A stretch of DNA of 64,000 bases. Origin: Jiella soli. Its GTDB lineage: Bacteria > Pseudomonadota > Alphaproteobacteria > Rhizobiales > Rhizobiaceae. The DNA is taken from assembly GCF_020615385.1 (NCBI RefSeq), contig NZ_JAJAVB010000025.1, positions 395,296 to 459,295 of the forward strand. The letters are read 5' to 3'. The translations under genes were made by a program, and so were the position numbers. The notes below the pieces were generated by a model. It saw only the letters and a list, made by a program, of their open reading frames with translations. It did not search any database and had not been told where the DNA came from. Shown piece by piece: positions 9,146-17,420 of this stretch (positions are counted from its first letter, which is position 1; each line of letters opens with the position of its first letter).

Positions 9146-10138
9146 TCAGCGCCGTCTTCGCATAAAGAGGGAGGCGATTGACAACAGACCGATGAGCCCG
9201 ACGCCGGCGATGACGGCATCGCGGTGGCGCTCTGTCACCATCTCCAGGCTGGTCGACCTCGCCTCAGAATCAAAACGGCCATGCGCCGTGGCATGGCCGG
9301 CCACGGGGTGGAACAGATTGGCCGGAGCATCGGCGGGCTTCGGCGTGTTGGAAAGCTGCGACTTGTAGCCCTTCTTCGCCAAGAAGCGGTCGAGCAGGCC
9401 GGGCGCGATCATGTTCCCGACGATCGCCTGGACGCTGGAATAGCCCACCCAGATCTCTCGGCGCTTGTTGGTTGCTGCGAAGAAAATCGCCCGCGCGGCG
9501 ACCTCCGGCTCGAAGATCGGCGGCACCGGCTGAGCCTTCTTGCTCATCTTGTTCATCGCCCAGTCGAACTGCGGCGTGTTGACCGCCGGCAGCATGACCA
9601 TGGTCAACTGGATGTCGAGACCGTCATGGATGAGTTCGGAGCGCAGCGAATCGGTAAAGCCGCGGATCGCCGCCTTGGCGGCGCAGTAGGGGGCCTGCAG
9701 GGGGACGGAGCGATAGCCGAGGGCGGAGCCGATATTGACGATCACGCCGCGGCGGCGCACGCGCATGCGCTTCAGCGCGGCCATCATGCCGTGGACCTGG
9801 CCTTGATAGGTTACGTCGGTCGCGCGCCGGATCTCTTCCGCCGTCAGCTCCGCGACCGGTGCGAAGACCGTCGCCATCGCGACATTCACCCATGTGTGGA
9901 TCGGCCCGAGCTCCCCCTCGACGCGCGCTGCGGCATGATCGACCGCCTCTGCGTCGGCGACGTCCGTGGGTACCGCCAGCGCCTTGCGCCCGAGCCCACG
10001 GATTTCGGCGGCCAGACTGTCGAGCCGGGCGGGATCGCGAGAAAGGAGCCCGACATCGTAGCCGTTGCGCGCGAATTCCAGCGCTGTCGCACGGCCGACG
10101 CCCGCGCCTGCCCCGGTGATCACGGCGATCTTGCTCAT
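9146..10138 (-). CDS. SDR family NAD(P)-dependent oxidoreductase with C-terminal membrane segment
   Basis: Classical short-chain dehydrogenase of 330 residues. The cofactor motif is TGAGAGVGRA, the NVA motif (N-V-A) follows, and the catalytic Ser and YCAAK Tyr/Lys are present. It is longer than usual (about 250) because of a C-terminal tail with one hydrophobic segment (AGVGLIGLLSIASLF) ending in four Arg, which suggests membrane anchoring. The ATG at 10138 has an AGGAGA ribosome site. Longer frames extend into untranslated sequence. It precedes the GH15 gene, and an EcfG-like promoter lies about 300 bases upstream. The substrate is unknown. Confidence 0.85.
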   Translation of the reverse strand: MSKIAVITGAGAGVGRATALEFARNGYDVGLLSRDPARLDSLAAEIRGLGRKALAVPTDVADAEAVDHAAARVEGELGPIHTWVNVAMATVFAPVAELTAEEIRRATDVTYQGQVHGMMAALKRMRVRRRGVIVNIGSALGYRSVPLQAPYCAAKAAIRGFTDSLRSELIHDGLDIQLTMVMLPAVNTPQFDWAMNKMSKKAQPVPPIFEPEVAARAIFFAATNKRREIWVGYSSVQAIVGNMIAPGLLDRFLAKKGYKSQLSNTPKPADAPANLFHPVAGHATAHGRFDSEARSTSLEMVTERHRDAVIAGVGLIGLLSIASLFMRRRR

Positions 10139-10615
10139 TCTCGTCTCCTCATCTCGGAAAGCCTCGCTTGGGGGGTGTCGATCCACGTACCGGACCGGAC
10201 AGGAGCAGCCTCGCCGGCGCGGTGCACCGAATAGCGGCCCCGCTCGCGCCGGGCCCGGCTTGGGCTCGATCGGCAAGGCCGACTTGTGGCGAGGCGGCGG
10301 GGTTTCAAATGACCGGATGCTAGCCGTCTATGGTTCGCCTCCGGGTCCGGATGTCCCCGCTGTGTCAGTTGTCGCTCTCGGATCCGTGAACGAGAGTCCT
10401 GCGTCGATCACGGTCGCGCGATCTCTATGAGAACCTCCGATCGGCGCGAGCGTTCCCCGGCGCAGCCCTACAAATCCGTAACGATTTCTTTCGAGACGAT
10501 TGCCGGCCGGGCAGGTCGTACGGCTGGATTCGCCAGCGCGGCCGGGGCTGAACTACAGCGGGCGCCGGCTTAAATGCGCAGACATTCTTCTGAAACCCTC
10601 CAGCCCGCGAGCCAC
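10139..10615 (+). other. Intergenic region between divergent SDR and TrmH-family genes
   Basis: About 477 bases without a gene I can support. It must hold the promoters of both divergent genes. The only recognisable signal is a GGAAC-N17-GTT element on the minus strand (10432-10456), listed separately. Frames here have no protein-like character. Confidence 0.6.
10432..10456 (-). promoter_or_regulatory. Possible EcfG (ECF15)-type promoter for the SDR-GH15 operon
   Basis: On the minus strand GGAAC (10456-10452) is followed after 17 bases by GTT (10434-10432). This matches the GGAAC-N16/17-GTT consensus of alphaproteobacterial general stress sigma factors. It faces the SDR gene but would give a leader of nearly 300 bases. 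A match this short can arise by chance. Confidence 0.35.
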
Positions 10616-11431
10616 ATGAGCGAAAGACCCAACATCATCGACATCGAGGATCCGGACGATCCGCGGGTCGAGGACTTCCGGGACGTGCGCGAGCGCGACC
10701 TCGTCCGGCGCGGCGGCTTCATCGCCGAGGGCGCCGTCGTGCTCGACCATCTCATCGGCTCGGCTCGGTTCGGTCCCACCGCATTGCTGATCCTGGAAAG
10801 CCGGCTTGCCGGGCTCGGGTCCCGCCTTGCCCGCCTGCCGGCCGATGTGCCGATCTATGTCACCGGCCGCGAGGTCTTCGATCGCATTGCCGGCTTTCCG
10901 GTCAACCGGGGCGTCCTCGCCCATGCCGAGGATCGCGGGGGCGGGAGCGACGCTTCGCAGATGCTCGCGGCGGCCCGGGCCAGGGGGCGGCCGGTCGTCG
11001 TGCTGATCGGCCTGTCCAACCACGACAATGTCGGCGCGATCTTTCGCAATGCGGCCGCCTTTGGAGCCGGCGCCGTCCTTCTCGACGCGACCAGCTGCCA
11101 TCCGCTCTATCGCAAGGCCCTGCGTGTCTCGGTCGGCACGGTGCTGACGGTTCCCTGGCGGTATGGCGGAGCGTCCGAGGATATCGCGGAGATGGTCGAG
11201 GCGGCCGGCTTCCGCCCGATCGCGCTGGCGCCCGGGGGCGATACCGGGCTTGCGGCGGTCGCTGAAGGTGGGCCCGCGGCGCTGTTCCTCGGCTCGGAAG
11301 GGGATGGACTACCGCCAGGACTGATGGGCCGCATGCGCACGGTCCGGATCGCGATGGAGCCGGCGCTGGACAGCCTCAACGTCGCAACGTCGGCCGCGAT
11401 CGTGCTCCACGCGCTCTATTCGGCGGCGTGA
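10616..11431 (+). CDS. TrmH/SpoU family RNA 2'-O-ribose methyltransferase
   Basis: 271-residue SPOUT-class methyltransferase that uses S-adenosylmethionine to methylate a ribose 2'-OH in rRNA or tRNA. All three SpoU motifs are visible in the C-terminal half: SNHDNVGAIFRNAAAFG (motif 1), LFLGSEGDGL (motif 2) and LDSLNVATSAAIVLHA (motif 3). The N-terminal domain resembles the SpoU substrate-binding domain. I start at the ATG at 10616; an in-frame ATG at 10574 adds 14 poorly conserved-looking residues, and neither has a strong ribosome site. The last 16 bases overlap the 3' end of the convergent gene. The exact RNA target is not known. Confidence 0.88.
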   Translation: MSERPNIIDIEDPDDPRVEDFRDVRERDLVRRGGFIAEGAVVLDHLIGSARFGPTALLILESRLAGLGSRLARLPADVPIYVTGREVFDRIAGFPVNRGVLAHAEDRGGGSDASQMLAAARARGRPVVVLIGLSNHDNVGAIFRNAAAFGAGAVLLDATSCHPLYRKALRVSVGTVLTVPWRYGGASEDIAEMVEAAGFRPIALAPGGDTGLAAVAEGGPAALFLGSEGDGLPPGLMGRMRTVRIAMEPALDSLNVATSAAIVLHALYSAA

Positions 11432-12558
11432 TCCTTGACGGTCTGGCGGTTCTGGATGCGTCGCACCCGCTCGGCGAGACTCGGCGCGTCGCTGCGCCGG
11501 GGCGAGTCCTGGTCGGCCGATAGGATCGTATCGAGCGGCGAACGCGGGCCCTCGGCCGTCGCGGTCATCGCGATGACGCGCGCCGCGAGGTCGCTCACCT
11601 TCTGGCGCAGGCCTTCCTCGTCGACGTCCTCGTCGAGGATCGGACGCTCTGGCAGGTCGAGCGTCTCGGCAAGGCTCGGGCGACCGTTCGGCTTCGGCAT
11701 CGGCACGTCCTCCGGCGCTTTCTCTGACTGAGGCTGCTGCTTGTCGGCGACGCGGCGGGGCGGCTGACGGTCTTTCGAACGCGCATGCCTCGCCGTCGCG
11801 GCTGTCGCAGCCGTCGAGGCCTGGGCCCCGAGAAGCCGCGCCAGCTGTTCGTCGCGGTCGGCGAGTTGGGATGTCAGGCGGGTCACCTTCTCGTCGAGGC
11901 GCCGGGTGGCGGCCTTCTCCTTCTGGAGATGGGCCTCGAGCGCGCTCGTCTCGCTCTTCAGCCGCTCGATCAGGTTCTGGCCCTCCCTGCTCTGGCGCTC
12001 GGTCTGGCGCAATTCGTCGGAGAGCTGCTCGATCTTCGTCTCGGCGGAGATGATGTTGAGCTTGCGCTCCTCGGCGATCGCGCCGAGCTCGCGGAAGCGC
12101 TCGGCCAGCGCATCCATTTCCTCGGTCCGCAGCTCCAGGTCGTGGCGCGTGTGTCTCAGCTGTTCGTCGAACTCGTCGATTTCGCGCTCGCGTGCCTCCA
12201 GCGTCTCGGCGATCTCCTTGAGATCCGCCGTCTGCTGGGCGACCGTCTCGGACAGGGTGGTGTTGCGAGCCCGAAGCTCGGCATTCTCGCCCGCGACGCG
12301 GCCGGCCTCCGCCCGTTCCAGCGCAGCCTTCCGCATATCTTCCTCGGCCTTGATCTCGCGCCGCCGCGTCGTCAGCGCCGCCTCGGCGCGCACATGGTCG
12401 ATGCTCGCCCGGATCTCGTTGACATTGGCCGGGATCGCGGCCTCGAACTCTCGCAGCGCCAGCCGCTGGGCACGGCGCCAGACGAGCGGCGCCAACAGCA
12501 GCGCAAGGAGCAGCGCCGCGCAGAAGCCGAATACGAATGTCAGGGCGGTCGCAATCAT
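11416..12558 (-). CDS. Membrane-anchored coiled-coil protein, function unknown
   Basis: 380-residue protein with one N-terminal membrane segment (about residues 5-27) followed by a basic stretch. A long Glu/Arg-rich heptad-like coiled coil covers about residues 40-235, and a low-complexity C-terminal part with Pro- and Asp/Glu-rich linkers follows. This suggests a protein tethered to the inner membrane with a cytoplasmic coiled coil, as in envelope or cell-division scaffolds. I do not recognise a named family. It converges on the TrmH-family gene with a 16-base overlap at the 3' ends. Structural or scaffolding function is an inference from layout only. Confidence 0.75.
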   Translation of the reverse strand: MIATALTFVFGFCAALLLALLLAPLVWRRAQRLALREFEAAIPANVNEIRASIDHVRAEAALTTRRREIKAEEDMRKAALERAEAGRVAGENAELRARNTTLSETVAQQTADLKEIAETLEAREREIDEFDEQLRHTRHDLELRTEEMDALAERFRELGAIAEERKLNIISAETKIEQLSDELRQTERQSREGQNLIERLKSETSALEAHLQKEKAATRRLDEKVTRLTSQLADRDEQLARLLGAQASTAATAATARHARSKDRQPPRRVADKQQPQSEKAPEDVPMPKPNGRPSLAETLDLPERPILDEDVDEEGLRQKVSDLAARVIAMTATAEGPRSPLDTILSADQDSPRRSDAPSLAERVRRIQNRQTVKDHAAE

Positions 12559-12867
12559 GGGGCAGCCGGGTTAGCCAATCACACCAACGGTATAGTGCAA
12601 GATGGGCCTTTTTGTTCGGTCAACTTCGTCTGAGCGAGGAAGAATCGCCCGGCGATATGGTTTTATGGCAACGCCGCGGCAAGCGTCGACGGTGCGCATG
12701 CGCGCCCGGCGCCAGCTTTCCGGCTGCTGCGCCTCCTGGTCGTCGCTGCCGCCGCCGCCGGATTGATCGGATCCGGCGCATATGGCCCGGTCGCGGCCGG
12801 GCATCGCATCATGTGTCGGGGCGGGACAAGTGGTGGTCTTTCCCCCCAGAGTTCGGCCGCGACTGTT
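12559..12867 (-). other. Gene-free interval upstream of the coiled-coil gene
   Basis: 309 bases. A 77-codon minus-strand frame (12571-12804) crosses it but has no ribosome site and a low-complexity translation, so I do not call it. The interval lies between the start of the coiled-coil gene and the 3' end of eipA. No promoter or terminator stands out. Confidence 0.5.
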
Positions 12868-13455
12868 TCAGAACGGGTTCCAGGTCGGCATGGGGGTCAT
12901 CTTCAGATAGCCGACATTGATGCCGAGGCGGGCGCCGATCCCGGTCTTGACCGGGACGAGCAGCACGTCGTCGCGCTTGAGGACCGTCATGCCGAGGCCG
13001 CCGACGAGATAGGCGCTGCCCGACAGCCCGCCGAACCGCCCGTAGACGGCATCCACGGACGGCAGGTTGTAGACTAGCATCATGGTGCGGGCGCCGTCGC
13101 CGCCGACGTCGAAGCCGAGCGAGGGGCCCTGCCAGAAGATGCGGTGCTGGCCGGCATTCTTGGTGAACAGCGTGCCCTCGCCGAAGCGCAGGCCGCCGAA
13201 GAAGGCACCCGCGGCCTCTTCGCCGAGGATGTAGCCGTTCGGCAGGCCATAGCTGCGGAACGCCCGCTCCATGAGCTGGGCGAGGCCGCCGGAGGTCGTG
13301 CCGAAGAACTGATGGCCCGTGCGGACCACTTCGTCCAGCGTGTAGCCGGACGACTGGGTCTGGGCGATGGCGGCGGGCGTGGTGAGCTGCACCTGGCAAA
13401 GCCCGACGAGGGCAGCGAGAAGAAGTCGGCGGACCGCTGCGGCGATGTTCTGCAT
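12868..13455 (-). CDS. eipA: DUF1134 envelope protein, EipA-like
   Basis: 195-residue secreted protein: a signal peptide with the hydrophobic core LLLAALVGL and a likely cleavage after AIA-Q, then a single DUF1134 domain rich in Gly and aromatic residues (for example FFGTTSGGLAQ and LGFDVGGDGA). In Brucella the DUF1134 protein EipA is a periplasmic factor needed for envelope integrity, and its gene neighbours chpT, as here. The ATG at 13455 has a GAAGGA ribosome site; the longer frame to 13503 is not needed. It is divergent from chpT across 275 bases. I looked for a CtrA box (TTAA-N7-TTAA) there and did not find one. Confidence 0.85.
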   Translation of the reverse strand: MQNIAAAVRRLLLAALVGLCQVQLTTPAAIAQTQSSGYTLDEVVRTGHQFFGTTSGGLAQLMERAFRSYGLPNGYILGEEAAGAFFGGLRFGEGTLFTKNAGQHRIFWQGPSLGFDVGGDGARTMMLVYNLPSVDAVYGRFGGLSGSAYLVGGLGMTVLKRDDVLLVPVKTGIGARLGINVGYLKMTPMPTWNPF

Positions 13456-13730
13456 GGTCGAATTCCTTCGCGATGGCAGACCGCTCCGGGGCGTCCGAAG
13501 CATCTGGCGCCGACGAGGCGCTTTCGGGCGAATTGGAACAAATCATGCTTGCCAATTGCCTAACGCAAAACGGCAACTTCGTGATCTTTTCGCGGTCGGG
13601 CCCGCGCGAAACGGCGGTCCACCCGTGGCCCGTCGGTTGACGCGGCCGGCCGTGGGACTCATTGTTTGCCCCGAAATGGGACGGGTGATTCGACCCGGTT
13701 CCGCCAGCCTTCTTCCGGACGGACATTCGA

Positions 13731-14363
13731 ATGACGACGCTTCCAGCGCTTTCCTCGGCGGATCTCGCGGCCCTCCTCTCCAGCAGGCTGTGCCACGACA
13801 TCATTTCGCCGGTCTTCGGCATCCAGAGCGGCCTCGAACTGCTCGACGACATGCCGAACGACAAGGAAGCGATGGATCTCGTCAGGAGTTCGCTGAAATC
13901 GGCGGTGGCGAAGCTCCAGTTCGCCCGCATCGCCTTCGGCGCGGCCGGCTCGCAGACCGCGATGATCGACCTCAACGACGCCAAGACGGTGGCGATGGGC
14001 TATATGGAGCACGAGAAGGCCAATCTCGTCTGGGAGGGCGAGGTGGGCTACGTGAAGAAGAACTTCGCCAAGGTCATCCTCAATCTCGTGCTTCTGGCCA
14101 GCGCCTCGATCAGCCGCGGCGGCGAGGTCCGGGTCGACATCGAGGCGACCGACCCGCCGCGGGCGAGTGTGCGCGCGACGGGCGAGCGTATCCGCATGCA
14201 GCCGCGGCTCGTCGCGCTGCTCGACGGCGCCGAAGACCAGGAGACGATGGACGCTCAGGCGATCCAGCCCTACTACACGCTGTTCCTGGCACAGGAATGC
14301 GGCCTCTCCGTCTCCTACGAGAAGGTAGACGGCCAGGTGACCTTCTCGGCCGCCGCGGCCTGA
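13731..14363 (+). CDS. chpT: Histidine phosphotransferase ChpT
   Basis: 210-residue phosphotransfer protein. In alphaproteobacteria ChpT receives phosphate from the hybrid kinase CckA and passes it to CtrA and CpdR, controlling the cell cycle. The phospho-accepting His is His22 in SRLCHDIISP, in a dimerisation helix pair that resembles histidine kinases. The C-terminal half resembles a degenerate kinase ATPase domain that cannot bind ATP (no G1/G2 boxes seen). Its length and the DIISPVFGIQSGLELL sequence are typical. It is divergent from eipA and followed on the same strand by a receiver-only protein. Confidence 0.93.
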   Translation: MTTLPALSSADLAALLSSRLCHDIISPVFGIQSGLELLDDMPNDKEAMDLVRSSLKSAVAKLQFARIAFGAAGSQTAMIDLNDAKTVAMGYMEHEKANLVWEGEVGYVKKNFAKVILNLVLLASASISRGGEVRVDIEATDPPRASVRATGERIRMQPRLVALLDGAEDQETMDAQAIQPYYTLFLAQECGLSVSYEKVDGQVTFSAAAA

Positions 14364-14470
14364 CGGTTCCCGCTCCTTCGCGCGCGATCGCTTGATCTTC
14401 CATCGCGTGCGTGACCGCTCCTTGGTGAGGGGCGGAACCTGCGGTTCTGCGCGAGGCAGGCGCTGCCGGA

Positions 14471-14533
14471 CCGTAACTTTACGGAAAATTTGCCGCGTTC
14501 TCGAACCGTCTCTCAACCCTGTACTGTTACAGT
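14471..14533 (+). promoter_or_regulatory. Two short palindromes upstream of the receiver gene
   Basis: CCGTAACTTTACGG (14471-14484, six-base arms) and ACTGTTACAGT (14523-14533, five-base arms) lie in the 216-base gap between chpT and the receiver gene. The first is followed by AAAATTT, but its stem is too short for a confident terminator. Either could be an operator. Neither is a known consensus that I can name. Confidence 0.25.
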
Positions 14534-14579
14534 TTGCCCCTGCCGCCCGTCCGTGACGGGAACTGACCGGAGGGACGTC

Positions 14580-14957
14580 ATGCAAACCTGCCTCATCATC
14601 GACGAAGCGCCGGTGATCCGGAAGATCGCCTCCCGGATCCTTCTGCAGTTCGGTCTCGCCGTCGAATGCGTCGCGACGCCCGCCGAGGCGCAGATCTGGA
14701 TCGGCGAGAACGGGTTTCCCGACATCGCCATCGTCGCCGCCAACGCCTCCGAGCCCTCCGGCGTCGACTTCGTCCGGGAATACCGGCGGCGGGCAGGCCA
14801 GGCCCCGGTCGTCATCCTGGCCCTCCTCGCCGAAGCCAATCTGGGGCTGATGACACGGCTGCGGCGGGCCGGCGCAAACGGCTACGTCTTCAAGCCCTTC
14901 GACCGCCGAAGTCTCGGTGAGCAGTTGGCGCCCTATATCGCGGACCAGGCCGCCTGA
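14580..14957 (+). CDS. Receiver-domain protein lacking the phospho-acceptor Asp
   Basis: 125-residue single-domain CheY-like protein with a good GGAGGG ribosome site before the ATG at 14580 (an upstream in-frame start at 14490 has none). The fold signature is clear: acidic pair Asp8-Glu9, PVIRKI helix, and the Lys105-Pro-Phe motif after RAGANGY. However, the position five residues after Asp48 of the P-D pair, where the phosphorylated Asp belongs, is Ala53, and the conserved Thr/Ser at the end of strand 4 is Ala81. It should therefore not be phosphorylated in the usual way. It sits directly after chpT, so it may bind ChpT or another relay protein as a pseudo-receiver; that is inference. Confidence 0.85.
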   Translation: MQTCLIIDEAPVIRKIASRILLQFGLAVECVATPAEAQIWIGENGFPDIAIVAANASEPSGVDFVREYRRRAGQAPVVILALLAEANLGLMTRLRRAGANGYVFKPFDRRSLGEQLAPYIADQAA

Positions 14958-15092
14958 GCGGGTCCCGCATCGGCGGCGGCGGCGGGTTCCCCTCCGCCTG
15001 AGGCGGCAGCCGGCGCGGTTCTTCCGCTTGTTCCGTGTGCGGTCGCAATGCGCTACTCCTTGCCGGATCGATGACGTCGGGGAGTGGTTCGG

Positions 15093-15710
15093 ATGTTGAA
15101 GGCCGTGGGAATGCCGGGATCGCGGCTCGGCCGCGTGACCTGGATGCTGGAGGAGATCGGCGAGCCCTACGAGATCGTCCCCTGCAAGCCGCATGACGAG
15201 ACGATCAAAGCGCTCAATCCGTCCGGCAAGATGCCGGCGCTGATCGACGGTGACTTCGTGCTCGTCGATTCCGGCGCGATCGTCGGCTATCTCGCCGACA
15301 AATACGCGCCGACGATCCTTTCTGCGCCGTCCGGTACGCGCGAGCGGGCGATGATCGATTCCTTCGTCCAATTCGCCCAGAGCGAGCTGGAGAGCGGGCC
15401 GTGGCACAAGGCGCAGAACCGCTTCGTCCTGCCGGAACATCTCCGGCGCGATGTCGACGACCTCGTCGCCTATGAATTCGGCACGGCCTGCCATGCGCTG
15501 GAGGCGCGGCTCGGCGACCGCTCCTATGCCGTGGACGAGAGGTTCACAATCGCCGACCTGATGCTCGGACACTGCGCCGCCTGGGCGCGGATGGCCCGGC
15601 TCGAGATTTCCTCGCCGGCGCTCAACGCCTATTTCGACAGTATCCTCGATCGGCCGGCCCTTGCCAGGGCGAGGGCGCGGGAGGCGGAAGCCAAGGCTGC
15701 CGCGGGCTGA
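15093..15710 (+). CDS. Glutathione S-transferase family protein
   Basis: 205-residue cytosolic GST-type protein: an N-terminal thioredoxin-like domain (roughly residues 1-75) containing NPSGKMPAL with the cis-Pro loop and the glutathione-contacting VDSGAIVGYLAD, then an all-helical C-terminal domain with FTIADLMLGH. The start is the ATG at 15093 behind GGGGAG; a GTG nine bases upstream is the alternative. GSTs conjugate glutathione to electrophiles or reduce peroxides; the substrate is not predictable. It stands alone before the MliC-like gene. Confidence 0.85.
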   Translation: MLKAVGMPGSRLGRVTWMLEEIGEPYEIVPCKPHDETIKALNPSGKMPALIDGDFVLVDSGAIVGYLADKYAPTILSAPSGTRERAMIDSFVQFAQSELESGPWHKAQNRFVLPEHLRRDVDDLVAYEFGTACHALEARLGDRSYAVDERFTIADLMLGHCAAWARMARLEISSPALNAYFDSILDRPALARARAREAEAKAAAG

Positions 15711-15735
15711 TAGAAGCGAACGAAGGAGGGGGCTC

Positions 15736-16110
15736 ATGCGCAAAATAACGAAGGCGGCGGTCTGGGCCGCGGCGCTGGTCGCGGCGGGCATCGTGCCGGC
15801 TCTTGCTGCGCCGCTGACGATCGACCTCGAGGGCGATGCCCAGCGCACGACGGTCGACTACGCCTGCAAGTCCGGCCCGGACGCTGCGCCGACGCCGCTC
15901 GGCGTCGAGTACATCAACCTGCCGCACAACAATCTGGCGGTCCTGCCGATCGACGGACATCCGACCGTCTTCGTCGACACGGTCGCGGCGGCGGGCGCGA
16001 AATACGCCGCCGGCCGCTGGATCTGGTGGACGAGGGGCCGGCGGGGAACCCTGCGCGACGTTATCCAGAACGACCCGAAGAAGGACGTCATCTGCGAACT
16101 CAAGCGCTGA
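15736..16110 (+). CDS. MliC family lysozyme-inhibitor-like secreted protein
   Basis: 124 residues beginning with a signal peptide (MRKITKAAVW... cleavage near ALA-A) and then a small beta-rich domain. VDYACKSG, the Gly-Arg-Trp-Ile-Trp-Trp stretch and a second Cys near the C-terminus (DVICEL) match the MliC fold, in which two Cys form a disulfide. MliC/PliC proteins inhibit c-type lysozyme in the periplasm. There is no lipobox, so a soluble periplasmic form is expected. The ATG at 15736 has a GGAGGGGG ribosome site. Confidence 0.7.
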   Translation: MRKITKAAVWAAALVAAGIVPALAAPLTIDLEGDAQRTTVDYACKSGPDAAPTPLGVEYINLPHNNLAVLPIDGHPTVFVDTVAAAGAKYAAGRWIWWTRGRRGTLRDVIQNDPKKDVICELKR

Positions 16111-16164
16111 CGCCGATCTTGGCCAGACCGCTCTGCGTTCGCCGGCCCGGCCTCCGGTCGCCGT

Positions 16165-16803
16165 CTATGCCTGCGGCGACAGGAGCGACAGCGCGCTTTC
16201 ATGCAGCTGCGGCCGGTAGCCGGCCGCGAGCGCCCCGACCGTTACCGCAGGCGTCACAACCGTTACGATTCCGTCCGGACCTGGGGCCGAGCGATCATAT
16301 CCGTCGATCCGCCAGCGCAGGATCCGGTCGGACCAGACCAGCCAGAACGCATCATCCGACAGAATCATCGCCCCGTCGGGCAGGCCCGAGGCGTCGGCTT
16401 CATGACGGATCTGCCTGCGCGAATAGCTCTCGACCCGGCAGGCATGCAGGCGCCGGTCGATCAGGCCTGCCCGGATAGTGCTCGCCTCGCCATCTGCCCG
16501 GGCGAAGGCGGCGGCGAAGTCTCGGAACGCGGGGCGCCGGCATTCGGCGCAGGGCCGATGCCCGGCGGCGAGCGCCGTTGCCTCGTCGAGGAAGAAGAGC
16601 TCGGTGTAATTTCCCGGCTCCATGATCGTCCGGCGGATGCCCTTGAAGTCGAGGGTGCAGGCGATCCAGGCCTTGTGTCGCCAGCGGCTCGTTCCGAGCG
16701 TGCGGTCCGCGCCGTGCAGGATCCCGCGATTGCCCATCAGCGTGCCTTTTGCGGGGTCCGCGACGATCTCTCCCGCCGGCGTTACCCTGTTCTGAAGCGC
16801 CAT
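16165..16803 (-). CDS. Conserved protein of unknown function with HRPCAEC motif
   Basis: 212 residues, no signal peptide or membrane segment. The most distinctive part is His82-Arg-Pro-Cys-Ala-Glu-Cys88-Arg, preceded by NYTELFFLDEATALAAG. The R-P-C-x-x-C-R pattern recalls the N-terminal zinc-binding module of Ada-type DNA repair proteins, and there are few other Cys. The C-terminal third (Trp/Arg-rich, then a hydrophobic strand region) is unlike Ada. I chose the ATG at 16803 because the upstream extension is Arg-rich and shares the promoter region of ureE. Function is unknown; metal binding is an inference. Confidence 0.6.
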   Translation of the reverse strand: MALQNRVTPAGEIVADPAKGTLMGNRGILHGADRTLGTSRWRHKAWIACTLDFKGIRRTIMEPGNYTELFFLDEATALAAGHRPCAECRRPAFRDFAAAFARADGEASTIRAGLIDRRLHACRVESYSRRQIRHEADASGLPDGAMILSDDAFWLVWSDRILRWRIDGYDRSAPGPDGIVTVVTPAVTVGALAAGYRPQLHESALSLLSPQA

Positions 16804-16952
16804 GGTCGTCCTTTCCGCCCGCGTGCACCGGTCCTCGGCACGGCTCGCGCCGCTCTGCCGCCCGGTCCGCGTTTCGATCGATACTGAGCGGCACTGGCGA
16901 GCCGCGCCTGCCCGCCGTATCTTCCGCCCGGATGTGGGCACGGAGATTGAGC

Positions 16953-17420
16953 ATGATCGTCGGCAATGAGGTCAAGCGGCGCGGCCAGTGGACAAACGCG
17001 GCGGACACGATCACGCTGGACGAGACCCAGCGGCATCGCCGCCGCATGGCGATGGTCACGGACGGGGGCATCGCCTTCCTGCTCGACCTCTCAGAGGCGA
17101 CGCTTCTGCGCGACGGCGACGCGATCCTTTTCGACGACGGCCAGATCATCGAGGTCAAGGCCAAGCCCGAGCCGCTCTACGAGGTCCGGGGGCGGGACAC
17201 GGCCCATCTCGTGGCGCTTGCCTGGCAGATCGGCAATCGGCACCTGTCTGCGCAGGTCTTTGCCGACCGGCTGCTGATCCGGCGCGACAAGGTACTCCGC
17301 GAGATGCTGGAGGGCCTCGGCGCCAGCGTGAGCGAGGTCGAGGCGGCGTTCGATCCCGAAGGCGGCGCCTATGACGAGAGCGCGCGCCACGGCCATCATC
17401 ACGACGGTGCCGGCCGCTGA
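16953..17420 (+). CDS. ureE: Urease accessory protein UreE
   Basis: 155-residue nickel metallochaperone that delivers Ni2+ to apo-urease via UreG. It has the N-terminal peptide-binding domain (RRGQWTNAADTITLDETQR, DGGIAFLLDL), the C-terminal ferredoxin-like metal domain with NRHL, and a short His tail (HGHHHDG) that binds Ni2+. The start is the ATG at 16953; an ATG at 16932 would add seven residues. The stop overlaps ureF by one base (TGATG). No urease structural gene (ureABC) or ureD is adjacent. Confidence 0.9.
   Translation: MIVGNEVKRRGQWTNAADTITLDETQRHRRRMAMVTDGGIAFLLDLSEATLLRDGDAILFDDGQIIEVKAKPEPLYEVRGRDTAHLVALAWQIGNRHLSAQVFADRLLIRRDKVLREMLEGLGASVSEVEAAFDPEGGAYDESARHGHHHDGAGR

Noticed and set aside
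12571-12804. 77-codon minus-strand ORF upstream of eipA's 3' end
   Set aside because: No ribosome site, low-complexity translation, no family resemblance.
13456-13730. CtrA binding site between eipA and chpT
   Set aside because: Searched by eye for TTAA-N7-TTAA and near matches; no TTAA is present in the interval.
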